Assembly: GCA_000827265.1 (NCBI GenBank)
Contig: KN834749.1
Coordinates: forward strand, 2,159,500-2,223,499
Reading direction: 5' to 3'
DNA: 64,000 bases
DNA from: Collybiopsis luxurians FD-317 M1
Lineage: Eukaryota > Basidiomycota > Agaricomycetes > Agaricales > Omphalotaceae
Position numbers and translations under genes: made by a program. Of this stretch, positions 1-9,740 are shown in pieces (within the stretch, counting starts at the first letter, position 1; each line of letters starts with the position of its first letter). The notes beneath the pieces are model-generated. The model had not been told where the DNA came from. It made no database searches and saw only the letters and a program-made list of their open reading frames with translations.

Positions 1-2268
1 GCAGCTGTTGATGAGATCGTGGAAGTCTTGAACGCGGAAAGGCCTCTCCTTCGTGCGACTGCGTTCATCGGTCAGGGAACGGATAAGAAGGGAAAGAAGG
101 GATTGGCTCAGCGAGAACAGTTGGCGGTACGCTTCGCTGTGAAATGTAGAACTCTAGAAATTCTTACTCGGTCTAATCCATAGGTTATTCAGAAATTCAA
201 GGACAACGAGTACAATGTGCTTGTTGCTACCTCCATCGGTGAAGAAGGTCTAGATATAGGTGAAGTCGATTTAGCCATTTGCTACGATACACAGAAGACT
301 CCGATTCGCCTGGTATGTGCCTATGAATTTGGTGTTCAAATTGATTCTTATTTGTCCGTTCAGCTTCAAAGGCTGGGACGAACAGGCCGAAAACGTTCCG
401 GCCATGTTCACGTTCTGCTCGCAGAAGGGCGCGAGGAGTTAAATTTCGACAAAGCCCAATCCAGCTACGAGGATGTCCAGGCATCGATCATACATGGATC
501 CCATCTGGAGTTTTACTCTGACGTCGAACGCCTTCTTCCAGATCACATCCAGCCCCAGTGCCTTGAAAAAGAGATGGAAATTTTTCCCTACGTTCGCGAA
601 GAGCCACGAAGGAAGCTTGCTAATAGCCCGCCCAAGAAAGGCGCCAAACGCAAGAGGAACGATGATATCGGGCGAAATATACCTCTAGGGGCCAGTACGG
701 GCTTTGTTAGTGTTGCTGAATTGCTTGTTAAAGAAAAGGGGAAGAAGAATAAGAAAATTCACGCGTCGAAGAATTTTGAGTCCTTAGGCACGGACGACGA
801 GGATGATAGGGAGCTAGCCACTGGTTTGTCAGGGATATCTCAGCCTCCGCTCAAAAAATCAAAATCGACCACCGATCCGAAATCAAAGGCTAGTACCAGC
901 GGTGGTTTGCGCAAATCCAAGACACTGAATTCCGACAAACCGAAAAAGACAAAGAAAGGAAAGGGAAAACAGAAAGAGAAGGAACCGGACCCTGCGGAAT
1001 GGACAGCGAGTCAGTTTCAGGCTAAAGGTGCTGACGATTCGGATGACATGGAGATACAGAACGGCATTCTTCCAAAAAAGCGTCCGTCCATTCGTTCGCC
1101 GACTAGCTCGTTCCGCAGAAGCTCCTCTGAGCTTGCGGTTATGAATGGAGATGCAGATGTTATCGACCTCACTGACTCGGATCATGGAGGTGAAGTTTTT
1201 GGTGTGTCGCAGACAAATTCTCACTTACAAAGTGGAGCAGATTTTGAACAGCCGTTTGAGACTCCGCCGAAGTCCTGGTCCCAATCCCCTCAGCTGCCAT
1301 CTCCACGAAGGGATGACAGTCAGGACATGTCGCTGTCCTGGGTAATTTCAGACGACGAGGATAACATGGACATAGACATTGTCAAATCGTCTCCAGTCGC
1401 GGAAGGAGCTGAAGGACCAGTTCATGAGCCTAATTCCCCTACGTTTCCCTCTCGTTCTGCCAAGAATTTATCTCAAGACAGGATATTAGCTGATGACTCA
1501 GTGGAGTTTGTGGATCTCGAACTATCTCCTCCCCCTCCTTCGCAAATTCGCAATACGGTTTCGTTGGCATCTAGAAACTCTCCACCGCCCAAATCCAGGA
1601 ACACGCGTCGGAGCGACATGCCTCCACCTGCACTACCTGTGCAATATCATTCCACTTCAGCTGTGGGCACCCCTCAGGGTCCAGAACTTTCCTTTGCTGT
1701 AAGACCGGCGAGAAAAAGACAAGGTCAATCTGCTCCTTCGAATACTCTGCTCAGTGATGACAGTCCCGTTCAAATGCGCCGGCTTCATCGTCGACAAAAA
1801 TCTTCTGGCTCGGATATGTCACCGCCCCCACTACCTCTGAAAAATCGTTCCAAAGAGAAGACAAAGAAGCGGCAGAAACGGCCTCAAATTCCTGCCAAGT
1901 ACAACCCTTTGTATGATTACGCTGCAGTGCATTCCGGTGACGAAGTCAGCGAGGGTTCCTCCGGGAGCGAAGATGTCGAGAGCGAGTCGGACCGGATATT
2001 CCTGGAGGAACCTCCTGAAACTCAAGCTTCCCCCTCCTATGATCAAGGTTTGGCGTATCGACAGTCTCTAATGACGCAAGCACCTGGAGGGGGTCCCTTG
2101 TTTGCTCACAAGCCATTGAGGAGAGGACAATTCGGAAGAAACTCGATGAGGGGGAACGAAAGAAGGGAAGGGGTTTCTAGCTCACCTCCTGTGGATGAAG
2201 AGCCAAATGAATATGAGTTCGGCAGTTTCATTGTAGATGATGAAGCAGAGATGTCATACGAACAGTAG
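1..2268 (+). CDS. MPH1: FANCM/Mph1-family DNA helicase, C-terminal part (5' end outside window)
   Basis: This is the 3' portion of a superfamily-2 ATP-dependent 3'-5' DNA helicase of the FANCM/Mph1 family, which remodels D-loops and stalled replication forks in the nucleus. The visible part starts inside the second RecA-like domain: FIGQGTDKKGKKGLAQREQ, then ATSIGEEGLDIGEVDL (motif V region) and LQRLGRTGRKRSG (motif VI with its arginines). Two introns are evident: 127-183, and 313-363, which is 51 nt, stop-free and in frame, so an unspliced reading looks continuous. Removing it restores the family sequence IRLLQRLGRTGRKR. The C-terminal half is long, basic/acidic and low in complexity, typical of the regulatory tail of these helicases, and ends in a conserved-looking FGSFIVDDEAE segment. 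The N-terminal helicase domain lies upstream of the window. Confidence 0.93.
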
Positions 2269-2396
2269 CTAAATCTAGCTGTTAATATGCCAAACAAATA
2301 TTGCAGACATAGAAAACAGATCGCAAAAAAGCAAAAGTAATCGTACGAATGAAGTGTAGACGTGGAGACAAAAAAAACCTCTTGAATTATCAAGGG

Positions 2397-2409
2397 AAAA
2401 AAAAAAAAA
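2397..2409 (-). terminator. RNA polymerase III terminator of the tRNA-Lys gene
   Basis: Thirteen consecutive A on the plus strand, read as a T run on the minus strand, start 10 nt downstream of the tRNA 3' end. This is the expected Pol III termination signal. Confidence 0.85.
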
Positions 2410-2419
2410 CTTTACTCAT

Positions 2420-2505
2420 AGCCCACCGCGAGGGTCGAACTCGCAGCCTTCAGATTCCGCCTATTTATAAGAGTCTGACGCTCTATCCGATTGAGCTAGG
2501 CGGGC
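2420..2505 (-). tRNA. tRNA-Lys (anticodon CTT) with a 12-nt intron
   Basis: On the minus strand the segment folds as a full cloverleaf: acceptor stem GCCCGCC/GGTGGGC (one G-T pair), D arm GCTC/GAGC, anticodon stem TCAGA/TCTGA, and T arm GCGAG-TTCGACC-CTCGC. The anticodon CTT lies at 2469-2471. The anticodon loop is 19 nt long, 12 more than the canonical 7. An intron at 2456-2467, one base 3' of the anticodon, matches the usual eukaryotic tRNA intron position. The mature tRNA would be 74 nt before CCA addition. Confidence 0.95.
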
Positions 2506-2609
2506 ACATAACATATCTTCCTTAATCTATATAGCTTCTGACCAACCGCAGGAAGAAAAACATCATGCTAAGTATTGAGAGTTTACATGTGTACTCCATC
2601 ATCTGCAAA

Positions 2610-3784
2610 ATGCTGAGGGTTCACCCCGTTTTACTGTCTCTAGCTCGGCAGAAATTCTGTCATTTCTATGCCACTGTCTCACCATCATTGGTGAACCTCG
2701 GAGGACTCCCGCCGCCTCCGGGAGTCCCCACAGATGCTCCTCCAAGTATTCAACCACCATTGGACAACCGTATTTTGGACTTTATCTCATCTGGAAAGCA
2801 TGTGTCCCTCCGTAATTTGGTCCACAGTTATCTGAGCAACTCCGGCCGTACCCTTGATACTTCACTTTTATATGAATCTCGGCCGTCTGCAGCACGCAAA
2901 GTGAACTGGGATTCTCCTAATTACGCCAATATGCTGTTAATAGCTCATTGCGTACGAAATGGTGACGAACACAAAGTTACCGTCGCCTCCGGATTCGCGC
3001 TGGAAGCACCGTCCCCGCGAAATGGAGAGTCATTGATCTTGAGCTGTGCGCATACGCTTGAAGAGGCGAGCTCCTTTCTTTCTTTTCCCTCCGGTGTTGT
3101 AGTAAGCTCAAGACAGATCCGTCGCTCGCCTCTGATGCTAAAAGCTAATGAGACTGATCCCAGACGCGTCAGTTCTGGCTCCTTTGTACTATCTAGTGAC
3201 GGTGGTATCTATCCTGTGACTGATATCGTCTCCTCACTCCCGAGGTCCGATTTGATAATAATGAGTTGCGCCAAACCTCCCGTAGCAACTCTTCCTGTAT
3301 CTCCATATCCTGTGCATCCAGAGACGCGCATCTCATGCCATCTGATATCCCATGAACATCCCCAAGAGCCTGGATGGTCTCGATGGATTGGGAACTCGTG
3401 GAGCAAATGGGTTCGGGGCGTTGTGTCCGGTTATCGCGATTTTGCAGGTAGGGAGGCGATGGTGGGTACTCTGCCTGCTTGGCTTGTGTTACTGAATTAA
3501 ACCTATTTCTTAGCCGGGGACATATGATGCGCTATCCCATCTTCTATTCATGCCTTTGCCCACTGCAGGCTCTAGTGGAGGTCCGCTCATTGATGAAGAG
3601 ACTGGTGCCGTAATCGGTGTTATGTTGGGAACAAGAATGGACAACCGCGTCGAAGGTATGAAGGGTTGGGGGGCACCTTCGGAATCAATCTTTGAGGTGA
3701 TTTCCACTTTGTTCTCTATTTCTCACCTTGTTCATACATTTTCTGCAGATGTTTAGTCTACCGGGATTAGAAGGAAAGAAATAG
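2610..3784 (+). CDS. trypsin-like serine protease, probably mitochondrial
   Basis: The model has three exons: 2610-3461, 3514-3696 and 3749-3784. The protein has the layout of a chymotrypsin/HtrA-fold protease: a putative catalytic His in SCAHTLEEA, Asp in RSDLIIM, and Ser in TAGSSGGPL followed by IGVML. The last block lies in exon 2, so splicing is needed to complete the active site. I chose ATG 2610 rather than the in-frame ATG 2565 because it gives a presequence rich in Arg and hydrophobic residues (MLRVHPVLLSLARQKF) that looks like a mitochondrial targeting signal; this is inference. No PDZ domain is visible. The substrate is unknown. A catalytically dead relative cannot be excluded. Confidence 0.78.
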
Positions 3785-5870
3785 TAGACCAAGTAATATC
3801 GCAGTTCAGATCATAAATTAAGTACACAAATGAATGACTAATCCCTGCTGAATGCTGACCGGTAGCTAGCTACCTTTCGATCGGACCCGCCCCTAGTCAG
3901 CTTCCTTACATTGATAGTGACCAGTGCTTCCAGGGGAGATTCACAGATGTCCTTGGCGGGCTCTGCTCGCCTGGAACTCCGAATCCTGGACGCAATTTCC
4001 AAGCTTCCTGCATATCTCCCTTCGAGATACCTTGCAGCAGATGCACGATATGGTCTCTGATCTGGTGTGAATCTTCAACGACGTGTATTATACCTCGAGG
4101 ACAGAATGAATTTTAACGACAGGAAGGAGCTTGAAAGAGTGCCTTGCGTGACAACAATGCTGTTTATTATAGGATGGAGATAAGCAAGGGAAGTTTACTG
4201 TTTATCCACTGGTCTTAGTAGCTACACTCACCCTTCACTCAGGATACTCACAAATCAACGAAATTCGCATCCACTTTATCAGCACACCAACATATCGCGA
4301 TTGGAAATTTCGTCTTCGTTGAATAGCTTTGCGTACCTCCTTCACTTCGGTCGTATCTGGACGTGTGTCGATGAAAATTTTTGGTGGGCATGGGACCGAG
4401 TAATAGAAAGCGATTGAGCTCTTGAAGCACCGGGAGGTTGACATATCATATAAAACCAAGGGAATTTATCGTAAACTTTCATATCTCGCTCTACGAGGGA
4501 AGCGCAAGAACCCACGATCTTGAGAACAGGCTTTAGTTGAGGGAAGGTCAGTCGCCAGGCAAGAGAAAACCTTTATCATTACCATCAATTGCGGCCAGTA
4601 CATTCTTCCACAAGTTCTTTCACTTCTTCAAAAGTAAATTTCATGTCAGCGTATGCCCGAGCTTTGGAACAACACCGATCTTTCGAGTCGAGTAGAGAGG
4701 CGCACCCGATGTCAACGATAGATGTTTGCATGTTCAAAACGATAATACATAACCGGAAGTTTCCACTTGCGAGGAGTCCTGTATATTATAAAGCTAAGGA
4801 TAGCTACTTTACCGCCTTGATACTGAGTGGATTGCTCGCTGTAATTCGTGAGCTAGTTCCAGCATCTTGCTCAAGTCGTGATGTATGGCAGCGATGGCAA
4901 CTTGACGGAAAAACTGAATTGCGCAATTTTGTCGGACCAATCGCATAATTGCGCTTGTGAGGCATATTTGCGGCAACCATCCGGCAACGCTTTCCACTTG
5001 AGTCACGGTATTTAAGGTCTCTGTTTGTCAATCAGGTTTTGTTTCTTCCCCTTCCCAACTTCCACCATTTATCTGTCGCTGTCCCCCCATTTTTCCCTTT
5101 TTTTCTCTTCTTTCTCCCCTTTTCTACCTCTTTTCTAGCCTGCTATCTCTCTTTCAAATTCTTCTCAAGGCAGTTTCAATGTATAATCAAGCTGAGGGTC
5201 TACCTAGCTGTCGCGTTGTTTTTTCCTGTTCCATGTTTTTTTTTTCCCTACTGAGGGTCTCATGGTATGTTCCTGTCGTCTTTCCGATCCCTCGTACTTT
5301 ACTAGAATCTTAGTACCAACTAGTGCACGTTTATCCTGGTGGGAAGTTGCTCAAGATACCGTGGATCAATCTCTTATCCCCTCGTCCCCAACACTAAGCG
5401 CTTTCTCTCCGTGTGTTAGTGACCATCACCGGGTCGGCCTTCGGTCATCCTTCCTTGTTGCCGTTCTTTCTTTCCATTTCGATGGGGTCAACTATTGTGT
5501 TGTGTTGAAATCCTCACGCGTCCATCGGCCATTACACTCTTCGTCCCTCCCAACCTAATGGTTCTTGATCTCGATCTCATCTTCGTTCACCGAGTAATTC
5601 CCATGCCAGTTGTCAGGCACGCTGTACTCAGGAATTCCTTCCTTATTTGCTTGTTGTCGTCGTCTGTTTTGCACTCAAGAGTACACACCATCAATTTGAA
5701 TTTGCAATGTCACGGCAAGATTATCGACAAATCCGATGGTCTGCATTGCAAACCTTGTGGTTGATTAGTTAATGGACCGTGAATATTGCTTTGTGGACTG
5801 GTCTGTGGACCTTTTTCTGGCTCCGAACTTTAAATTTCGGTGGTATCCACAGTGATGTAATGTCTCGTAG
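3785..5870. other. 2.1 kb without a confident gene; pyrimidine-rich tract at 5040-5160
   Basis: I could not assemble a convincing gene here. The plus strand at 5040-5160 and on to about 5260 is a long C/T-rich tract of the kind found upstream of fungal transcription starts. On the minus strand, 4735-4240 holds frames that look partly protein-like (for example KPVLKIVGSCASLVERDMK and FTFEEVKELVEECTG) but are not joined by a consistent splice model. They could be an unrecognised or decayed gene. Otherwise I see nothing in this stretch. Confidence 0.3.
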
Positions 5871-5878
5871 TTTTTGTC

Positions 5879-5885
5879 TATAAAA
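5879..5885 (+). promoter_or_regulatory. TATA box of the metallothionein gene
   Basis: TATAAAA lies 87 nt upstream of the proposed metallothionein ATG. It is followed by a C- and A-rich leader (about 5925-5970) that looks like a fungal 5' UTR. The spacing fits a strong inducible fungal promoter. Confidence 0.65.
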
Positions 5886-5971
5886 CCCTTCGATTCGCCC
5901 TCTATTTTCGTCAGAAATAAATCCCCAGCATAAACTCCCAACAAATCTCTTAAACCAACTCACCTGTTAAT

Positions 5972-6191
5972 ATGATCGCTGTATGTGTTCAACGCCTTTC
6001 TGACGAGCGTAGAGCACATCTAAACTAGTTGCCTTTATTTAGACTGAAATGACTTTCCAGTCTGAGCACTGTGGAAATTCGTCGTGCAATTGTGGAGCTT
6101 CGTGAGTATGCTTCTTTGCCCTTGCTGCTCCAATTTTAACACAGATCTCACTACCAGTTGCGGTTGCAAACCTGGCGAATGCAAGTGCTAA
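5972..6191 (+). CDS. small fungal metallothionein (33 aa, three exons)
   Basis: This is a very short gene below usual ORF cut-offs. Exon 1 (5972-5980) encodes only MIA, exon 2 is 6043-6101 and exon 3 is 6158-6191, with introns of 62 and 56 nt. The spliced 33-residue product has seven cysteines spaced C-X4-C-X-C-X3-C-X-C-X4-C-X-C (core CGNSSCNCGASCGC), with Cys-X-Cys pairs like the classic seven-Cys fungal metallothioneins. It has no aromatic residue in the Cys region. Such proteins bind Cu(I), and sometimes Zn or Cd, through thiolates and buffer metal in the cytosol. All three exons join in frame, there is an upstream TATA box, and the stop directly follows the last Cys. An alternative start is the ATG in exon 2 (6049). 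The upstream acceptor at 6144 would break the Cys motif, so the acceptor at 6157 was chosen. Confidence 0.85.
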
Positions 6192-6890
6192 ATTCACTTC
6201 TGAAGTCCATTGCTCCTTTCGAGTGGGCTGTAGTACGCGGATTGTAGTCGTGTTTATGCAGTGAATTCATATATGTTGTTTATCTACCTTAGAGTAATAT
6301 TTGTGTCAAGCTGCACTGGCCGACTTCGCTCTGGCTAGTATGTGCGATGAAGAAAGGCTCGCTGGTTGTTCCATCGGGGGTTCAACCTTCGCCTCTCAGC
6401 CCCATCGCCTCATGGATGTCTTCTGAGCGCTGATGGACGATCTCTCGGTGCAAGCCTTTCCTACGTTTTGATTTGAACTGCAGATTACTCTAGATAGTAG
6501 AGGGGCACGAGAATAGGCTGAAATCGTGCAAGATACAAGGTTCATCGTCGCAGTCGTTCGTCTACGCTGTCCATCTGATCAAGGCGAGGTCCTCCCAAAT
6601 AAGTACGGGTTGTCGCTCAAGCTTCTTGATAGCGAACGCTGCGACGCAAATGAAACTTTTTTAATTTGCCACCCCTTGAATGAAGTATTCTAAGCTATGG
6701 CTCTCAAGGATCCCGCGCGCGCTTACGATTGCTGAGGCAATACGGAGACCGATCCAAAGACGAGAGCTATTAGAGTCCCAGGTACTCGCCTTGGAAGCTG
6801 AATTCTGTTTCCAGAAGATCGCGACTCAGAATGGAACAGACTCCTCCACAAATCTCGTCCGAAAAATTGTCATTGATATACAAACATCGT
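6192..6890. other. intergenic region, no gene seen
   Basis: This lies between the metallothionein stop and the PUP3 stop (convergent genes). It contains only short ORFs without recognisable domains and presumably holds both 3' UTRs. An 81-residue ORF at 6680-6925 overlaps the last PUP3 exon on the opposite strand and is not supported. Confidence 0.5.
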
Positions 6891-7729
6891 CTAATCCATC
6901 CTACCTTTCAAAGTACGAGTGGTAACCTTGTCCTTTTCGCTGTAGATCGCGACAAACAATAGCTTAGATCGAGCTGAACAATGAAAGAAACCATCACTTA
7001 CATTACATGCACTATAACTCCCCAACCAGAATATGCATCTCGGTCAACTGCATTCAGCATAGTCTGTGATATTGTCTCAAAAAGCTGCTCCGGTTCCAAG
7101 TCCGGCTCCCATAATCCTTCAGCAACACCGTATAGTTTCGAGCTCGCGGTTCCTGCTACGACAAAGTCTTTTGCAAAGTTGAGGCAGCCGATGAGGTCTG
7201 TTGCTGCGATAAATGGTTTGAAACCGCCCGTAGCTGATCTTGAGAGACCAGCCATGACGGGTTCAATAAAATAAGGGCCGAAGCGTCGTTCGTAGAGTGT
7301 AGACGAAACTAAATGTGCGAATGTCTCTGGCTCTATTTCTCGTTCTTCTTTGATGGTGTACATGTTGACTCTGAAGCGGAAAGTTTCTCGTCTAGACAAT
7401 TGAGGTTAGAAACTGGATGTAAGCTGAGCAAGATATATAATGCACAATGTGGTTACATCTGAAGCGAGCCCGGGCAGACCGAGATAGATTCTGTCTGAGA
7501 CAGGAAATATCTAGAGAAGATTGAGAGTTGATCGTGATCTAGATGGGAGCTAGTTACCTTTTGAAAGTTGGAAGATATACCCAGAGCTTGATTTCCGAGC
7601 CGTAAGTCGGAGGCAATGGCGACGCAGTCCTTGCCCACCATGGCTATGACGGAGCCACCGTTATATTCCATTATCGACTATGATAGAGGTATGAGAGGGG
7701 CATAAAGTCGAACAGAGAGTACGAACCAT
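6891..7729 (-). CDS. PUP3: 20S proteasome subunit beta-3
   Basis: This is an essential, non-catalytic beta subunit of the 20S proteasome core. Five coding exons (7727-7729, 7558-7677, 7446-7510, 7002-7391, 6891-6939) give a protein of about 205 residues, the normal family length. Conserved blocks are [19 protein letters not shown] at the N-terminus, [47 protein letters not shown] and the C-terminal [15 protein letters not shown]. The first coding exon contains only the ATG; splicing the 49-nt intron 7678-7726 adds the MSI lead that beta-3 subunits share. The gene is divergent from the G-patch gene, with 109 bp between the start codons. Confidence 0.95.
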
Positions 7730-7838
7730 GGTGAAGAGATGATAGTACGCGTCAGAAAATCAAGACGCGCGTCCTTGAAGGTGTCACACCTGATATGCTG
7801 TCACAGTCTGTCACAAGTTGTCACACTTTGCTTCCATC

Positions 7839-9280
7839 ATGTCTGCGAGTCGTTGGATGGCAATTTCCTCAACTGTAAAGGTACTCAGATATCAGTTTGA
7901 TGCCACTTTTTTCTTGTATACTGCCCTCTTTCTCTTTCATTCACTTCCTTAGCGTAAATTAGACGATGAAGACGACGACGAAGACAACGTCTCCATTGTC
8001 TCTAGATCCCCTTCCCCTCCCCCAGATACGATGAACATCGAGGAAGAAAGTCTAGACAAATACGACGAATATATTCGCAAACCAGTTGCCCCGGAGGTCA
8101 TTACTGTCGAAACTCCCATAAAGTCAACAAACAAGGGTTTCGCAATGCTTGCAAAGCTTGGCTGGGTGGAGGGTCAGCCCTTGGGTATATCTGGTCAAGG
8201 TATAGTACGCTGTTTACGACTGTATACGCTGTCACTCAGGATCTGTAGGCCGCGTCGAGCCAATCCCTTTCCAGATGAAATCGGACTCTACTGGTCTCGG
8301 AAAAGGCAGGCAGGACGCTGAAATGATCGAGACGACAGTCTCTCAGCGGCGGGAGCTTGATTCAGAACGACAGCAGAAAGAGTCCGATGAGCAAAGACGA
8401 GTCCGAGAGGTTGTATCTTTCAACATAGCTTGAACTCACACTGACTATCACCAAGGACGCCGTAGCTCGGAAAACTGCCGTAGCAGAAGAAATCTCTGAT
8501 ACCCTCAAAGCGTTTTATTGTTCACTTTGTGACAAACAATTCAAAAATGTCGCTCAGTACGACGAACATACTAATTCTTACGCACATCATCATAAGGCCC
8601 GTTTCAGGGACATGCAAGCCAATGCTAGAATCAAGCCCAAGGAAGAAATCGATAAACGGAAGGAAAAAGAGAGAAAGCGAGAAGAGAGGGAATTGAGAAA
8701 GATTGCTGCTGCGAGTGGAGTGAAGATGGCAAAATCGGCATTGCCTCCTAGTGGTGCACCCGCACCTGCGCCTGCGGCGAGCGAAACGGAGACCGCATTC
8801 AAGTCGTCGGGCTGGGCTCCTGTCTCTAGCTCGACTAGTGGTTCCTCTAGTGTGGGTCCCAAGAAGGCAGGTTGGGCAGCTGTCAGTTCCACATTGTCGC
8901 AAAGTCTTCCCGTATCAGATCCTCCATTATCCGGTGGTGGAGGGGGCTTTAAGAAAGCTGGATGGGCCGCGGTTGGGTCAACAACAGCGAGTTCAACTCT
9001 ACCCTCTTCCGGCGGCTGGAAGACTGTTGATTCTTCCTTTTCGCCAACGGTGGCGTCAAGTTCGGTTTTTTCTGCTCGGGCAGAGGCTCCCGCAGATACG
9101 TTATTGAGTGCACAGTCGTCTCCTGTTCCACAGCCTTCAGTACAGCCCATGAATCTTGCTGCACTCCCGACACCTCCGGAGCTCACTGCATCCAGTCCAC
9201 CGCAGCATCCACCCTCTAAATCGCATCTTTCCCGTGTTGGTTGGCAGCAGTTCCAGAAAAAGAACTCAAGGAGGCATTAG
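7839..9280 (+). CDS. G-patch and C2H2 zinc-finger protein (GPATCH8-like)
   Basis: The model has four exons (7839-7880, 7953-8199, 8240-8409, 8456-9280), with one intron of only 40 nt. The protein has an acidic N-terminus, then a G-patch-like segment (GFAMLAKLGWVEGQPLG, continuing into GLGKGRQ after the intron), a C2H2 finger (FYCSLCDKQF, then H-X5-H) and a basic coiled-coil region rich in K/R/E. G-patch proteins usually activate DEAH-box RNA helicases, and this domain pair suggests a nuclear RNA-processing role; that is inference. The C-terminal 170 residues carry at least four degenerate tryptophan repeats of the type KKAGWAAVSST, ending in RVGWQQFQKKNSRRH. Confidence 0.85.
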
Positions 9281-9740
9281 CCTCTGACAGTGACAGTTAC
9301 TTATGGACTGCTTCGCTCAAATTAATTTCGTGCTTTTCTGTGTATCCCCTTTCACTTTGTACTAGTTTGAGTTGTACAATTTACAGTATATACCTCGTTC
9401 AGTGATTTATAGGCATGATGAATAGCGTACTTGAGTGTAATTTTACTACGAGCAAAAACGAGAGGCCAAGAATTCGAAATGACAGTACGACTCGAACAAG
9501 AACCCTGAGTGCCTCTACTCTGGATCTGAGGAGTCATCAACACCAATTCACACTGGACTGGCAACAGAGCAAAAAATGGCGGAGACAAACGAAAAAAGTG
9601 AGTAGTGATGAAGAAAGAAATGGCCACTCGCGAGAGTAGTCCATATAACGTAGGTCAAAAACAGTATACAGAAAAACTTGGGCGGGTTGCCCATCGGCCA
9701 AAAACGAATTTACACAGGCAAAAAAGGAGAAGAAAGCAAA
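9281..9740. other. intergenic region between convergent genes
   Basis: This is the 3' flank of the G-patch gene (plus) and of the bromodomain gene (minus). No domain-bearing ORF, RNA gene or repeat was recognised. Confidence 0.5.

Noticed and set aside
5039..5254. 71-codon hydrophobic ORF on the plus strand
   Set aside because: It is a translation of a pyrimidine-rich tract (Phe/Leu/Pro/Ser only) with no other support.
6340..6420. Possible tRNA-like segment (GGGGGTTCAACC)
   Set aside because: No acceptor, D or anticodon stem can be formed around it.
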